A stretch of DNA of 42,524 nucleotides from Candidatus Paralachnospira caecorum (GTDB taxonomy: Bacteria; Bacillota; Clostridia; Lachnospirales; Lachnospiraceae), in NCBI GenBank assembly GCA_904379015.1, contig CAJFHG010000031.1, positions 1 to 42,524 of the forward strand, given 5' to 3'. The notes under the pieces were generated by a model, which had not been told where the DNA came from, did not search any database, and saw nothing but the letters and a program-made list of their open reading frames with translations. A program made the position numbers and the translations under genes. Shown here piece after piece: positions 25,600-33,452 of the stretch (the first letter of the stretch is position 1; each line of letters opens with the position of its first letter).

Positions 25600-27537
25600 A
25601 TGGTAAGACGAAAAAAATGGATCCGTCTGCTGGCGGCGGCGCTGGTTTTTGTGTGCTGCCGCCCGGCAGGGTCGGAAACCGTCCTGGCGGCGGAAGAGGA
25701 GACTGCGGTCCATCACGATTATACGGCGGAGGAAATCCGGCAGATCATAGAAGACGGCATTGCCTGGAAAAAAGAAGAAAGCGGGATTTCCGGCGATACG
25801 GGCCTTCTGAACGGGCCGTTTCTGAACAGCGTGGGAACCACTTCGGGAGACTGGTACGCACTGGCGCTGGGACGCATAGGAGAGGTGGACAACCTGCAAG
25901 GATACGCGGCAGTGCTGGAACAGAATGTGCTGAGCCGCTATGAAACGGAACAAAAGCTGGACAGCGACAAGGCGACAGAGTGGCACAGGATCGCGCTGAC
26001 CCTTTTGTCTCTGGGACAGGATCCGACCGATCTCACGGGAGAAGACGGAGAAACGGTCAATCTGATCGCGGACGGTGTCTATAACCGGGGAAAAACAAAA
26101 GATCTGGGGGCCCAGGGACTGAACGGTTATATCTGGGGACTTCTGACTCTGGACAGTCTCCGTTACAGGGTGCCGGAAGACGCCTCTGACACCCGCAGGG
26201 ACATTCTCGATGTGATGGCGGACAGTCAGCTGGCGGACGGGAGCTTTGCCCTTGCCGGCACGGAAGAAGGAAAGGGTGACGTGGATGTGACCGCTATGGC
26301 TGTGCAGGCGCTGGCGCCTTATTATAACGCTTCTGAAAGGTTTGGCACGAAGTCCGGACGGACAGTCCGTGAAATCGTGGACGCTGCCCTGGCTTTTCTG
26401 TCAGGACAGCAGACAGAGTCCGGAGCCTTTTCAAGCTGGGGAGAGGAAAATCTGGAAAGCGCGGCCCAGGTGGTCCTGGCGCTGTGCGCCCTGGGGAGAA
26501 ATCCCGCTTCAGAGGAAGCGTTTATCAAAAACGGCCGGACACTGCTGGACGGAATGATGCAGTTTCGCATGGGGGACGGAGGATTTGTCCACTCATTTTC
26601 TCACGACAGCGAAAATCCGGATGCCAGACCGGACACCTCCAATTCCATGGCCACGGAGCAGGCACTCTGCGCGCTGACAGCTCTGTACCGCCTTTACGGA
26701 AATTTCAGGAGCTTTTATGATTTCAGACCGGAGGCAGAGGGGGCCGTGAAGGAACAGATCACGGATCTGGAAGAGCAGATCGGGGCGCTGGACGAAGGCG
26801 CACAGGCCGGGCAGATTGAGGCGCTGCTGGAAGCGTATCAGGCGGTGCCTGTTTCAGAGCGCTCCTATGTGAGTAATTTCTGGAAGCTGTTCGATGCCAT
26901 GGAACAGGCGGGGATTCCGGATGATTCCGACTCTATCCTGGAGGCGATGGAAACGGCGGAAGGCGGAGACGGCGCCGTGATCTCCATATTTGAAGACGGA
27001 GGGGAGGTATCAGCCCATATCCTGTTTACGGAGGCGGACGCGCAGACGGTATCAGAACTTCCGGATCCGGTGACGACAGAGTCCGGCGGAGCGGTGACTG
27101 CTCTGCTCGACAAGCTGAACAAAGCGGAAAACCGTGGCGATTATGAGGAACTGGTCCCCGTGCTGGAAGAGAAACAGGCTCAGATTGAAGTAATCCTGGA
27201 TGAGATTGAATCGATCAACCAGGAGATTCTGGACAGCCTTTATCCATATGAAGAGATTTCCCTGAAGGACAGGGAAACCGTGAAAGCCATCTCGGCCAGG
27301 ATCGGGAGCCTGAGCGAATACGACAGAAGCCGGATCCAGGGAGCGGAGGATGTGCTGCGGGCTGAAACCCGTCTGGACACCTGGATCCGCATGCTGGTGA
27401 TCTTCGCGGCAGCCGCGGCTGCTGCGGCTGTTCTTTCCGCCGTTCTGGTGATCCGGCACCGGAAGCGGAGGCGGGACAGGCTGGAGAGACAGATGCTCCT
27501 GCCGTCGGATCTGGATGATGAGGACAGTGATTTTTAA
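25600..27537 (+). CDS. Membrane-anchored transcobalamin-like alpha/alpha toroid protein
   Basis: A 645-residue protein with an N-terminal signal peptide ending near VLAAEEE, an alpha/alpha toroid (about residues 35-375), a helical stalk and a C-terminal membrane helix (about 600-622), then a basic cytoplasmic tail. The toroid is clearly homologous to that of the giant surface protein: both share SGDWYALALGR/GTDWFALAMGR, a KATEW motif, QGLNGYIWGL/QGLNGWIWGL, TAMAVQALAPYYN and FYDFRPEA/LYDFRAP. VDVTAMAVQALAPYY also resembles the repeat of the alpha domain of intrinsic factor and transcobalamin. The ATG at 25600 has GGGAGA at 25584-25589; one at 25591 overlaps the upstream stop and is too close to it. 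I infer a membrane-proximal corrinoid-binding alpha subunit. Confidence 0.83.
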   Translation: MVRRKKWIRLLAAALVFVCCRPAGSETVLAAEEETAVHHDYTAEEIRQIIEDGIAWKKEESGISGDTGLLNGPFLNSVGTTSGDWYALALGRIGEVDNLQGYAAVLEQNVLSRYETEQKLDSDKATEWHRIALTLLSLGQDPTDLTGEDGETVNLIADGVYNRGKTKDLGAQGLNGYIWGLLTLDSLRYRVPEDASDTRRDILDVMADSQLADGSFALAGTEEGKGDVDVTAMAVQALAPYYNASERFGTKSGRTVREIVDAALAFLSGQQTESGAFSSWGEENLESAAQVVLALCALGRNPASEEAFIKNGRTLLDGMMQFRMGDGGFVHSFSHDSENPDARPDTSNSMATEQALCALTALYRLYGNFRSFYDFRPEAEGAVKEQITDLEEQIGALDEGAQAGQIEALLEAYQAVPVSERSYVSNFWKLFDAMEQAGIPDDSDSILEAMETAEGGDGAVISIFEDGGEVSAHILFTEADAQTVSELPDPVTTESGGAVTALLDKLNKAENRGDYEELVPVLEEKQAQIEVILDEIESINQEILDSLYPYEEISLKDRETVKAISARIGSLSEYDRSRIQGAEDVLRAETRLDTWIRMLVIFAAAAAAAAVLSAVLVIRHRKRRRDRLERQMLLPSDLDDEDSDF

Positions 27538-27563
27538 AGAAAAGCCGGAGGAGGGAGCGCAGC

Positions 27564-28112
27564 GTGAAAAAAGATATTCTCATACTGGGAGCCGTTATTC
27601 TTCTGGTCATTCTTCTGGCGGCCGGAACGGACATCCAGTCGGTGGACGAGTATTATCTGACTCATATTGATGACATTACAGAAGATTCGGAGACTGTAAC
27701 ACTGAGCATCAACTGCAGCACGGTCCTGGACAACTGGGACAGGCTGCCGGAGTCTTTGCAGGATGAAGCATATGTGCCGTCAGACGGATGGATCATGAAA
27801 AAGACAGAATATGTACTGCGTCCCGGGGATACGGCATTTGACATTCTGAACCGGGCGGTCCGCCACCAGAAAATCCAGATGGAGTACCAGGGGGCTGACG
27901 CCAACGTATACAACAGTGTGTATATCCAGGGGATCCATTATCTGTATGAGTATTCCTGCGGGCCTTTGAGCGGATGGATGTACCGGGTCAACGGCGAGTT
28001 TCCCGACTGCGGATGTGACGCCTATCAGCTGAAGGATGGGGACCGGATCGAATTCATCTACACCTGTGACCTGGGACGGGATATCGGCGGAGAAATGAGA
28101 AAGGAGGAATGA
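27564..28112 (+). CDS. Membrane-anchored DUF4430 (transcobalamin beta-like) protein
   Basis: A 182-residue protein. A hydrophobic N-terminal helix (about residues 5-21) with no cleavage or lipobox motif anchors it, and the rest is one DUF4430 domain: YVLRPGDTAFDILNRAVR, then GIHYLYEYSCGPLSG, GWMYRVNGEFPDCGCDAY and EFIYTCDLGRDIGGE. It contains several cysteines, including a CGC pair (PDCGCDAY), that could form disulfides or bind a ligand. DUF4430 corresponds to the C-terminal beta domain of eukaryotic cobalamin carriers. It lies between the membrane toroid gene and the ECF transporter genes, so it is the natural beta partner of the former. It ends 3 nt before the next start, which indicates coupled expression. 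Confidence 0.85.
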   Translation: MKKDILILGAVILLVILLAAGTDIQSVDEYYLTHIDDITEDSETVTLSINCSTVLDNWDRLPESLQDEAYVPSDGWIMKKTEYVLRPGDTAFDILNRAVRHQKIQMEYQGADANVYNSVYIQGIHYLYEYSCGPLSGWMYRVNGEFPDCGCDAYQLKDGDRIEFIYTCDLGRDIGGEMRKEE

Positions 28113-28115
28113 GCC

Positions 28116-28997
28116 ATGGGAGATTTTGCGTCTTTTCATCCGGCTGTTTCATTTGTGTATTATGTGCTGGTGCTGGCGGTTTCCATGTTTACCCTGCATC
28201 CGGTGCCGGTGGTGATCTCTATGGCAGGGGCCTTTCTTTACTTTGCCCTCACCCACAGAATCCGCGTGACAGTCTCTGATGCGGTATTCTATATTCTGCT
28301 GTTCATCCTGCTTTCTCTGACAAATCCGCTGTTTGTCCACAATGGGGAGACGATCCTGTTTTTCATGAACGGAAATCCCATTACCCTGGAGGTGTTTCTT
28401 TACGGCATGGCCATGGCCGGGATGCTGATCGGGGTCATGTACTGGTGCAAGTGCTATCAGATTGTGATGACTTCGGACAAATTTCTGTATCTGTTCGGAA
28501 GGGCGGTTCCCAGACTTTCCCTAGTCCTTTCCATGGCGCTTCGGTTTATCCCGCTGTTTAAAAAACACGCGGGAGAGGTGAGGCGGGTGCAGAAGACCAT
28601 GGGTATGTACGCGGGAACCGGAATCACGGACCGGCTGCTGTTTTCTCTCCGGGTGTTCGACAGCGTGGCGGGATGGTCACTGGAAAACGCCATTGATACG
28701 GCTGATTCCATGCGTGCGAGGGGATATGGCCTGAAGGGCAGGAGCAATTTTTCTGTTTTTCCCTTTGAAAAGAAAGATCTGCTCATGCTTGCGGTCCTGG
28801 CGGCAGCGGCCGCCGCTGTTCTGGGCGGATATTTCGCGGGCGTATTTGATTTTTCTTATTATCCGGCTGCGGATCAGGTTGCGTTTGGTTCCGGTCTGAT
28901 TGTTCAGACGGTCATCCTGTCGGCGCTTATGCTGCTGCCGGCGGTTCTGGAGATAAAGGAGAAGATAAAGTGGAATTACTTGAAGTCAGGAATCTGA
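28116..28997 (+). CDS. ECF transporter transmembrane (T) component
   Basis: A 293-residue membrane protein of the CbiQ/EcfT family, which couples the ATPases to the substrate-binding S component in group-type vitamin and metal transporters. It has about five or six hydrophobic helices, and in the long cytoplasmic region the family signature DSMRARGYG, with the related coupling stretch RFIPLFKKHAGEVRR before it. AAAGGAGG precedes the ATG. It overlaps the ATPase gene by 28 nt. Placement behind a cobalamin riboswitch and before a vitamin-type S component points to corrinoid uptake, though Co2+ uptake must be kept as an alternative. Confidence 0.9.
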   Translation: MGDFASFHPAVSFVYYVLVLAVSMFTLHPVPVVISMAGAFLYFALTHRIRVTVSDAVFYILLFILLSLTNPLFVHNGETILFFMNGNPITLEVFLYGMAMAGMLIGVMYWCKCYQIVMTSDKFLYLFGRAVPRLSLVLSMALRFIPLFKKHAGEVRRVQKTMGMYAGTGITDRLLFSLRVFDSVAGWSLENAIDTADSMRARGYGLKGRSNFSVFPFEKKDLLMLAVLAAAAAAVLGGYFAGVFDFSYYPAADQVAFGSGLIVQTVILSALMLLPAVLEIKEKIKWNYLKSGI

Positions 28998-30721
28998 GCT
29001 TTTCCTATGCGGGAGAGTCAAAAAAAGCTGTGGAGGATGTTTCATTTTCCGCGGATGAGGGAACGTTTACTGTGATCTGCGGAGAATCCGGCTGCGGAAA
29101 GACAACCCTTCTCAGACTCATCAAACGGGAGCTTTCACCCCGCGGGGAAAAAAGCGGAGAGATTTTGTACAGAGGAGAACTGCAGGAAGCGCTGGATGAC
29201 AGGACGGCCGCCTCTCAGATCGGCTTTGTCCTGCAGAATCCAGAGCAGCAGCTGGTCACGGACAAGGTCTGGCATGAACTGGCATTCGGACTGGAAAATC
29301 TGGGATATCCGACTCCGCTCATCCGGCAGAAGGTGGGAGAGATGGCAAACTTTTTCGGAATCCATCCCTGGTTTCAGAAGAAAACCAGCGAGCTGTCGGG
29401 AGGTCAGAAGCAGCTTCTGAATCTGGCCTCTGTCATGGTCATGCAGCCGAAGCTTCTGCTTCTGGACGAACCCACTTCCCAGCTGGATCCGATTGCGGCG
29501 TCGGATTTCATCGCTACTTTGAAAAAGCTCAATGAAGAGCTGGGCCTGACCATCATCATGACCGAACACCGGCTGGAAGAGGTGTTTTCCATTGCGGACA
29601 GGGCCATTGTCATGGAAAACGGGAGGATCCTGCTGGCTGATACGCCCGGAGGGGCCGGAGCTTCTCTGGCATCCATGGAGGATGGAAAGCGCATGTCTGT
29701 GAGCATGCCGAGCGCCGTCCGGATCTATCAGGCCACAAAGGACCTGCTGAAGAAAGAGGAAACCTTCTGTCCCCTCACGGTACGGGAAGGCCGGGCTTAC
29801 CTGGAGAAACATTTTGGGAATCAGATCCGTTCCCCGGAGGCCGGAGAAAACAGTCGGGAAAGGAACCCTGTTCCTGACGGGAAAAGGGAGGCGGTCCTGC
29901 AGATGCGGGAGGTCTGGTTCCGCTATGAGCGGGAGCTGCCGGATGTGCTGAGAAGCGCGGCGCTGACTATGGAGGCGGGAGAGATTGTCAGCATTCTCGG
30001 CGGAAACGGATCGGGGAAGACGACACTTTTAAATGTGATCAGCGGAGCCAGAAGAGCTTACCGGGGAAAGCTGCGGATCTTCGGGAAAAGGATGAAGGAT
30101 TATAAAGGAAATGAACTGTACCGGAACCACCTGGCGCTCCTGCCGCAGAATCCTCAGACTGTTTTTGTAAAAGCGACAGTCCGGGAGGAATACCGGGAGA
30201 CCGGACGGCTCATGGGGTATCGGAAGGAAGAACTGGAGGAACGGATCGAGGCGCAGGCGGAGCAGCTGCAGATCCGGGCGCTTCTGGACCGGCATCCTTA
30301 TGATCTGAGCGGCGGGGAACAGCAGAAAGCGGCTCTGGGGAAGATCCTGCTGCTGAATCCGAGGCTGCTGCTTCTGGACGAGCCCACGAAAGGAATTGAT
30401 GCCTGGTCCAAGCAGATGCTCATGGGAATCCTGCGCGGCCTGAAGAAAAAAGGAATTTCCATGCTTCTGGTGACCCATGATGTGGAGTTTGCGGCGGAAA
30501 TATCGGACCGGTGCGGCCTGTTCTTTGACGGCCAGGTCCTGAGTGCCGGACCGCCCCGGGAATTTTTTTCTGAAAATACCTTTTATACGACGGCGGCCAG
30601 CAGGATTTCCAGGAACCGTTATGGCGGGGCGGTCACATGCGCAGACGTGATCGGTCTGTGCAGACAGAACGGGGCGCTTCAGAGTGAGACGGCCGCGGGC
30701 AGCGGAGGTGAGAGTCTGTGA
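28970..30721 (+). CDS. ECF transporter fused double ATPase (A-A')
   Basis: A 583-residue cytoplasmic protein with two complete ATPase domains in one chain. Domain 1: Walker A GESGCGKTT, Q-loop in FVLQNPEQQLV, signature LSGGQKQLL, Walker B LLLLDEPTSQLDP and H-loop IIMTEHRLEE. Domain 2: GGNGSGKTT, LLPQNPQTVF, LSGGEQQKAA, LLLLDEPTKGID and LLVTHDVEF. The Q-loop QNP and the following acid pattern are typical of EcfA/CbiO. A GTG start at 28970 follows AAAGGAG. In most ECF systems A and A' are separate genes, so the fusion gives a fixed 1:1 ratio. Both sites look competent. Confidence 0.92.
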   Translation: MELLEVRNLSFSYAGESKKAVEDVSFSADEGTFTVICGESGCGKTTLLRLIKRELSPRGEKSGEILYRGELQEALDDRTAASQIGFVLQNPEQQLVTDKVWHELAFGLENLGYPTPLIRQKVGEMANFFGIHPWFQKKTSELSGGQKQLLNLASVMVMQPKLLLLDEPTSQLDPIAASDFIATLKKLNEELGLTIIMTEHRLEEVFSIADRAIVMENGRILLADTPGGAGASLASMEDGKRMSVSMPSAVRIYQATKDLLKKEETFCPLTVREGRAYLEKHFGNQIRSPEAGENSRERNPVPDGKREAVLQMREVWFRYERELPDVLRSAALTMEAGEIVSILGGNGSGKTTLLNVISGARRAYRGKLRIFGKRMKDYKGNELYRNHLALLPQNPQTVFVKATVREEYRETGRLMGYRKEELEERIEAQAEQLQIRALLDRHPYDLSGGEQQKAALGKILLLNPRLLLLDEPTKGIDAWSKQMLMGILRGLKKKGISMLLVTHDVEFAAEISDRCGLFFDGQVLSAGPPREFFSENTFYTTAASRISRNRYGGAVTCADVIGLCRQNGALQSETAAGSGGESL

Positions 30722-31407
30722 GCCGCAGGAAAAAGTGGAATATTGTGATTCTGACGATCGGAGTGCCGCTCCTGATCGCGGCGGGGGTCCGACTGTTTCA
30801 TGACAGGCGCTATCATCTGATCTCCCTGGCCATTGTGCTGGTGGCCTGTCTGCCTTTTTTCCATTTTTTTGAGAAAAAGAGGACGGATACCCGCACGCTG
30901 GTGGTGGTCGCGGTGATGACGGCCCTAGCGGTGACAGGACGGTTTATTTTTGCGCCGGTGCCCGGCTTTAAGCCGGTCACGGCCCTGGTGATTCTGGCCG
31001 GCATGTATCTGGGTTCAGAGGCCGGGTTCCTGACAGGAGCCCTGTCGGCAGTGATTTCCAATATGTTTTTCGGGCAGGGACCCTGGACCCCTTTTCAGAT
31101 GTTTGCCTGGGGTATGATCGGTCTCATCGCGGGGCTCTCGTTTTTGCGGCGGCTTTTGAGACAGAAATGGATCCTTCTGGCCTATGGTGTTTTTGCAGGT
31201 GTGCTCTACTCCTTCCTGATGGATATCTGGACGGTGCTTTCCATGGACGGGGGATTCCGGCTGAGCCGCTATCTGGTGAGGATGGCCAGTGCCCTTCCTT
31301 TCACAGCGGCCTACGCCGCCTCAAATGTGGTGTTTCTCTGGCTGATCAGGAAGCCGCTGGGCGATAAGCTGGAACGACTGAATATAAAATACGGAATCGG
31401 AGGTTGA
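30718..31407 (+). CDS. ECF transporter substrate-binding (S) component, probable corrinoid type
   Basis: A 229-residue integral membrane protein with about six or seven hydrophobic helices. Family-like features are the second-half pattern RTLVVVAVMTALAVTGRF, a short helix with GFKPVTALVILAGMYLG, and FGQGPWTPFQMFAWGMIG, as in S components of the CbrT-like group (ECF S component for cobalamin). The GTG start overlaps the upstream stop (GTGA) and follows GGAGGTGA. A cobalamin riboswitch upstream supports cobalamin, cobinamide or another corrinoid as the ligand; this is inferred from context plus a family resemblance and not from known binding residues. Confidence 0.82.
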   Translation: MSRRKKWNIVILTIGVPLLIAAGVRLFHDRRYHLISLAIVLVACLPFFHFFEKKRTDTRTLVVVAVMTALAVTGRFIFAPVPGFKPVTALVILAGMYLGSEAGFLTGALSAVISNMFFGQGPWTPFQMFAWGMIGLIAGLSFLRRLLRQKWILLAYGVFAGVLYSFLMDIWTVLSMDGGFRLSRYLVRMASALPFTAAYAASNVVFLWLIRKPLGDKLERLNIKYGIGG

Positions 31408-31411
31408 AACA

Positions 31412-32350
31412 TTGGAACAGACAGAAAAGATCGTGGAACGGATCCTGGCTGAGATCAAAAAAGTGGTGGTCGGAAAGGACGCGGTGGTGGAAAAGGTTCT
31501 GATGGCCATGCTGGCCAGAGGGCATGTGCTTCTGGAGGACATTCCCGGCGTGGGAAAAACGACGCTGGCGCTGGCTTTTGGAAGGGCGATGGGACTGTCC
31601 TGTAAAAGAATCCAGTTTACACCGGATACGCTGCCCTCAGATGTGACGGGATTTACCATGTATGAGAAAGCGCAGGGGGCCTTTGTCTATAAGGAGGGAG
31701 CGGCCATGACAAATCTCCTCTTGGCGGATGAGATCAACCGGACCTCCAGCAAAACCCAGTCGGCGCTTCTGGAGATCATGGAAGAAGGCAATGTGACAGT
31801 GGATGGCGTGACCCATCCCCTGCCCAGGCCCTTTTTCGTGATCTCCACCCAGAATCCGCTGGGATTCGCGGGGACGCAGATGCTGCCGGAGTCCCAGCTG
31901 GACCGTTTTATTGTACGGCTGTCCATGGGGTATCCGGATGCGGAAAGCCAGCTGACCATTCTGAAGGACAGACAGAAGGAACAGCCGCTGGATCTGGTGG
32001 AGCAGGTGACGGACGCGGAAGGAATCCTGTCCATGCAGACGCTGGTGGATGAGATCTACGTTTCCGACGCAGTGCTGAACTATATGATCGCGCTGGCAGA
32101 GGCCACCCGCGGCCACGAGCTGGTGTCGCTGGGGGTCAGTCCGAGGGGAATCCTGGCCTTAAGCCGCATGGCGAAAGCGCGGGCCTTTATGAGGGGAAGC
32201 GATTATGTGCTGCCGGAGGATGTGATCGACGTATTTCCCGATGTATGCGGCCACAGACTGATCCTGCGGGCCAAGTCCAGGCTGAGCGGCGTGACGGAGG
32301 CGGATGTGGCCGGCCAGATCCTGGAGACCGTAAAGAATCCTGTTTTATAG
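31412..32350 (+). CDS. MoxR-family AAA+ ATPase
   Basis: A 312-residue cytoplasmic AAA+ ATPase of the MoxR type, which remodels or activates partner proteins, often together with DUF58 and transglutaminase-like membrane proteins. Motifs are Walker A EDIPGVGKTT, Walker B LLLADEINRTSS, sensor 1 ISTQNPLGFAG, and SQLDRFIVR with its arginine, followed by the C-terminal lid with VSPRGILALSR. A TTG start at 31412 follows CGGAGG. It begins only 4 nt after the S-component stop, so it is almost certainly in the same transcript as the corrinoid uptake genes. Confidence 0.9.
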   Translation: MEQTEKIVERILAEIKKVVVGKDAVVEKVLMAMLARGHVLLEDIPGVGKTTLALAFGRAMGLSCKRIQFTPDTLPSDVTGFTMYEKAQGAFVYKEGAAMTNLLLADEINRTSSKTQSALLEIMEEGNVTVDGVTHPLPRPFFVISTQNPLGFAGTQMLPESQLDRFIVRLSMGYPDAESQLTILKDRQKEQPLDLVEQVTDAEGILSMQTLVDEIYVSDAVLNYMIALAEATRGHELVSLGVSPRGILALSRMAKARAFMRGSDYVLPEDVIDVFPDVCGHRLILRAKSRLSGVTEADVAGQILETVKNPVL

Positions 32351-32366
32351 GAAAAGGAGCGGGACT

Positions 32367-33446
32367 ATGATCAAAACGAGACTTTTCTGGACGTTCTGGA
32401 TGCTCTTTCTGATCCTGGGCAGTCTTGCCTCCGGCCTGGCAGGGGGGCTGGCGCTGGCGGCGCTGACGGCGGTTCTGTCTGTCTGTTCCGGTGCGTTCTG
32501 TTTTCTGTCGGCAGACAGGATTTCCCTGACTTTTGAGCTGCCGTCCCGGACAGAAAAAGGAGAGGCGGCGGACTGCCGGATTATCCTCTCCAACAGCGGA
32601 AAACTGCCGGCCGCCGGGATCCGCCTGATTCTGGAACTGAACAACCATCTGACCGGAGAACGGCGCCGGGAGACCGTTTCCTGCGCTTTGGCCGCGGGAG
32701 CTGTCCGGGAGAAAAGTTTTTCCGCAGCCAGTATGTACTGCGGAACCGTGTCAGTGAGCGCTGTCTGTATGGAATGTACGGATCTTTTCCGGATTTTCAG
32801 GCGGAAACGGTATCCGGAGGAGACGGCGAAAATGTTCGTTCTGCCGGTTATGGCAGAGCAGGATTTTGTCGGCATCCGTCATGCCGTGCCCAGGGAGAGC
32901 GATACGTTCGCGGACGGCAGGCCGGGATCGGATCTGAGTGAGATATATGAGATCAGAGAATATCAGCCCGGGGACCCGGTCCGAACGTTTCACTGGAAGG
33001 CAACGGCAAAAGCGGACCGGATGATGGTGCGGGTGGGCAGCTTTCCCGTGGACAGGAGCATTCTGATTCTGTTTGACAGCTTCTGCAGGGATAAAAGGAT
33101 GCTGACGCCCGCCAGGCTGGACCGCCACGCGGAACGGTTTTTCTGCCTCTCCAGGAATCTGACTGAGCGTCATCTGCCTCACACGGCGGGCTGGTTTGAT
33201 GAAGAAGCGGGACAGATGGTGCTGTTTGAGCTGACTTCTGAAGAAAGTCTGGCGGATGTGATGGAGAGCATTCTTTCTCTTCCTCACAGAGAATCTGAAA
33301 AGGGTGTGCTGGAACGATATCTGGAGATGCCGGACAGGGAAGAATTCGGAACCATTTATCTGGAAACGCTGCAGATGCCGGAGAAACTGCCGGAAGAACT
33401 GGCAGACAGGATTGATGTGCTGGGAAAGCTGACAGGAAAAGGATAG
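32367..33446 (+). CDS. DUF58 membrane protein
   Basis: A 359-residue protein. Two close hydrophobic helices at the N terminus (about residues 7-50) anchor it; a beta-rich region follows, then the DUF58 core with SEIYEIREYQPGDPVRTF and HWKATAKADRMMVR, the family signature. A von Willebrand A-like fold has been suggested for the C-terminal part; here a metal-binding DxSxS motif is only partly visible (RSILILFDSF). An AAAAGGAGCGGG site precedes the ATG. It lies in the classic order MoxR-DUF58-transglutaminase, a conserved module with poorly known cell-envelope functions. Confidence 0.88.
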   Translation: MIKTRLFWTFWMLFLILGSLASGLAGGLALAALTAVLSVCSGAFCFLSADRISLTFELPSRTEKGEAADCRIILSNSGKLPAAGIRLILELNNHLTGERRRETVSCALAAGAVREKSFSAASMYCGTVSVSAVCMECTDLFRIFRRKRYPEETAKMFVLPVMAEQDFVGIRHAVPRESDTFADGRPGSDLSEIYEIREYQPGDPVRTFHWKATAKADRMMVRVGSFPVDRSILILFDSFCRDKRMLTPARLDRHAERFFCLSRNLTERHLPHTAGWFDEEAGQMVLFELTSEESLADVMESILSLPHRESEKGVLERYLEMPDREEFGTIYLETLQMPEKLPEELADRIDVLGKLTGKG

Positions 33447-33452
33447 ACACGT

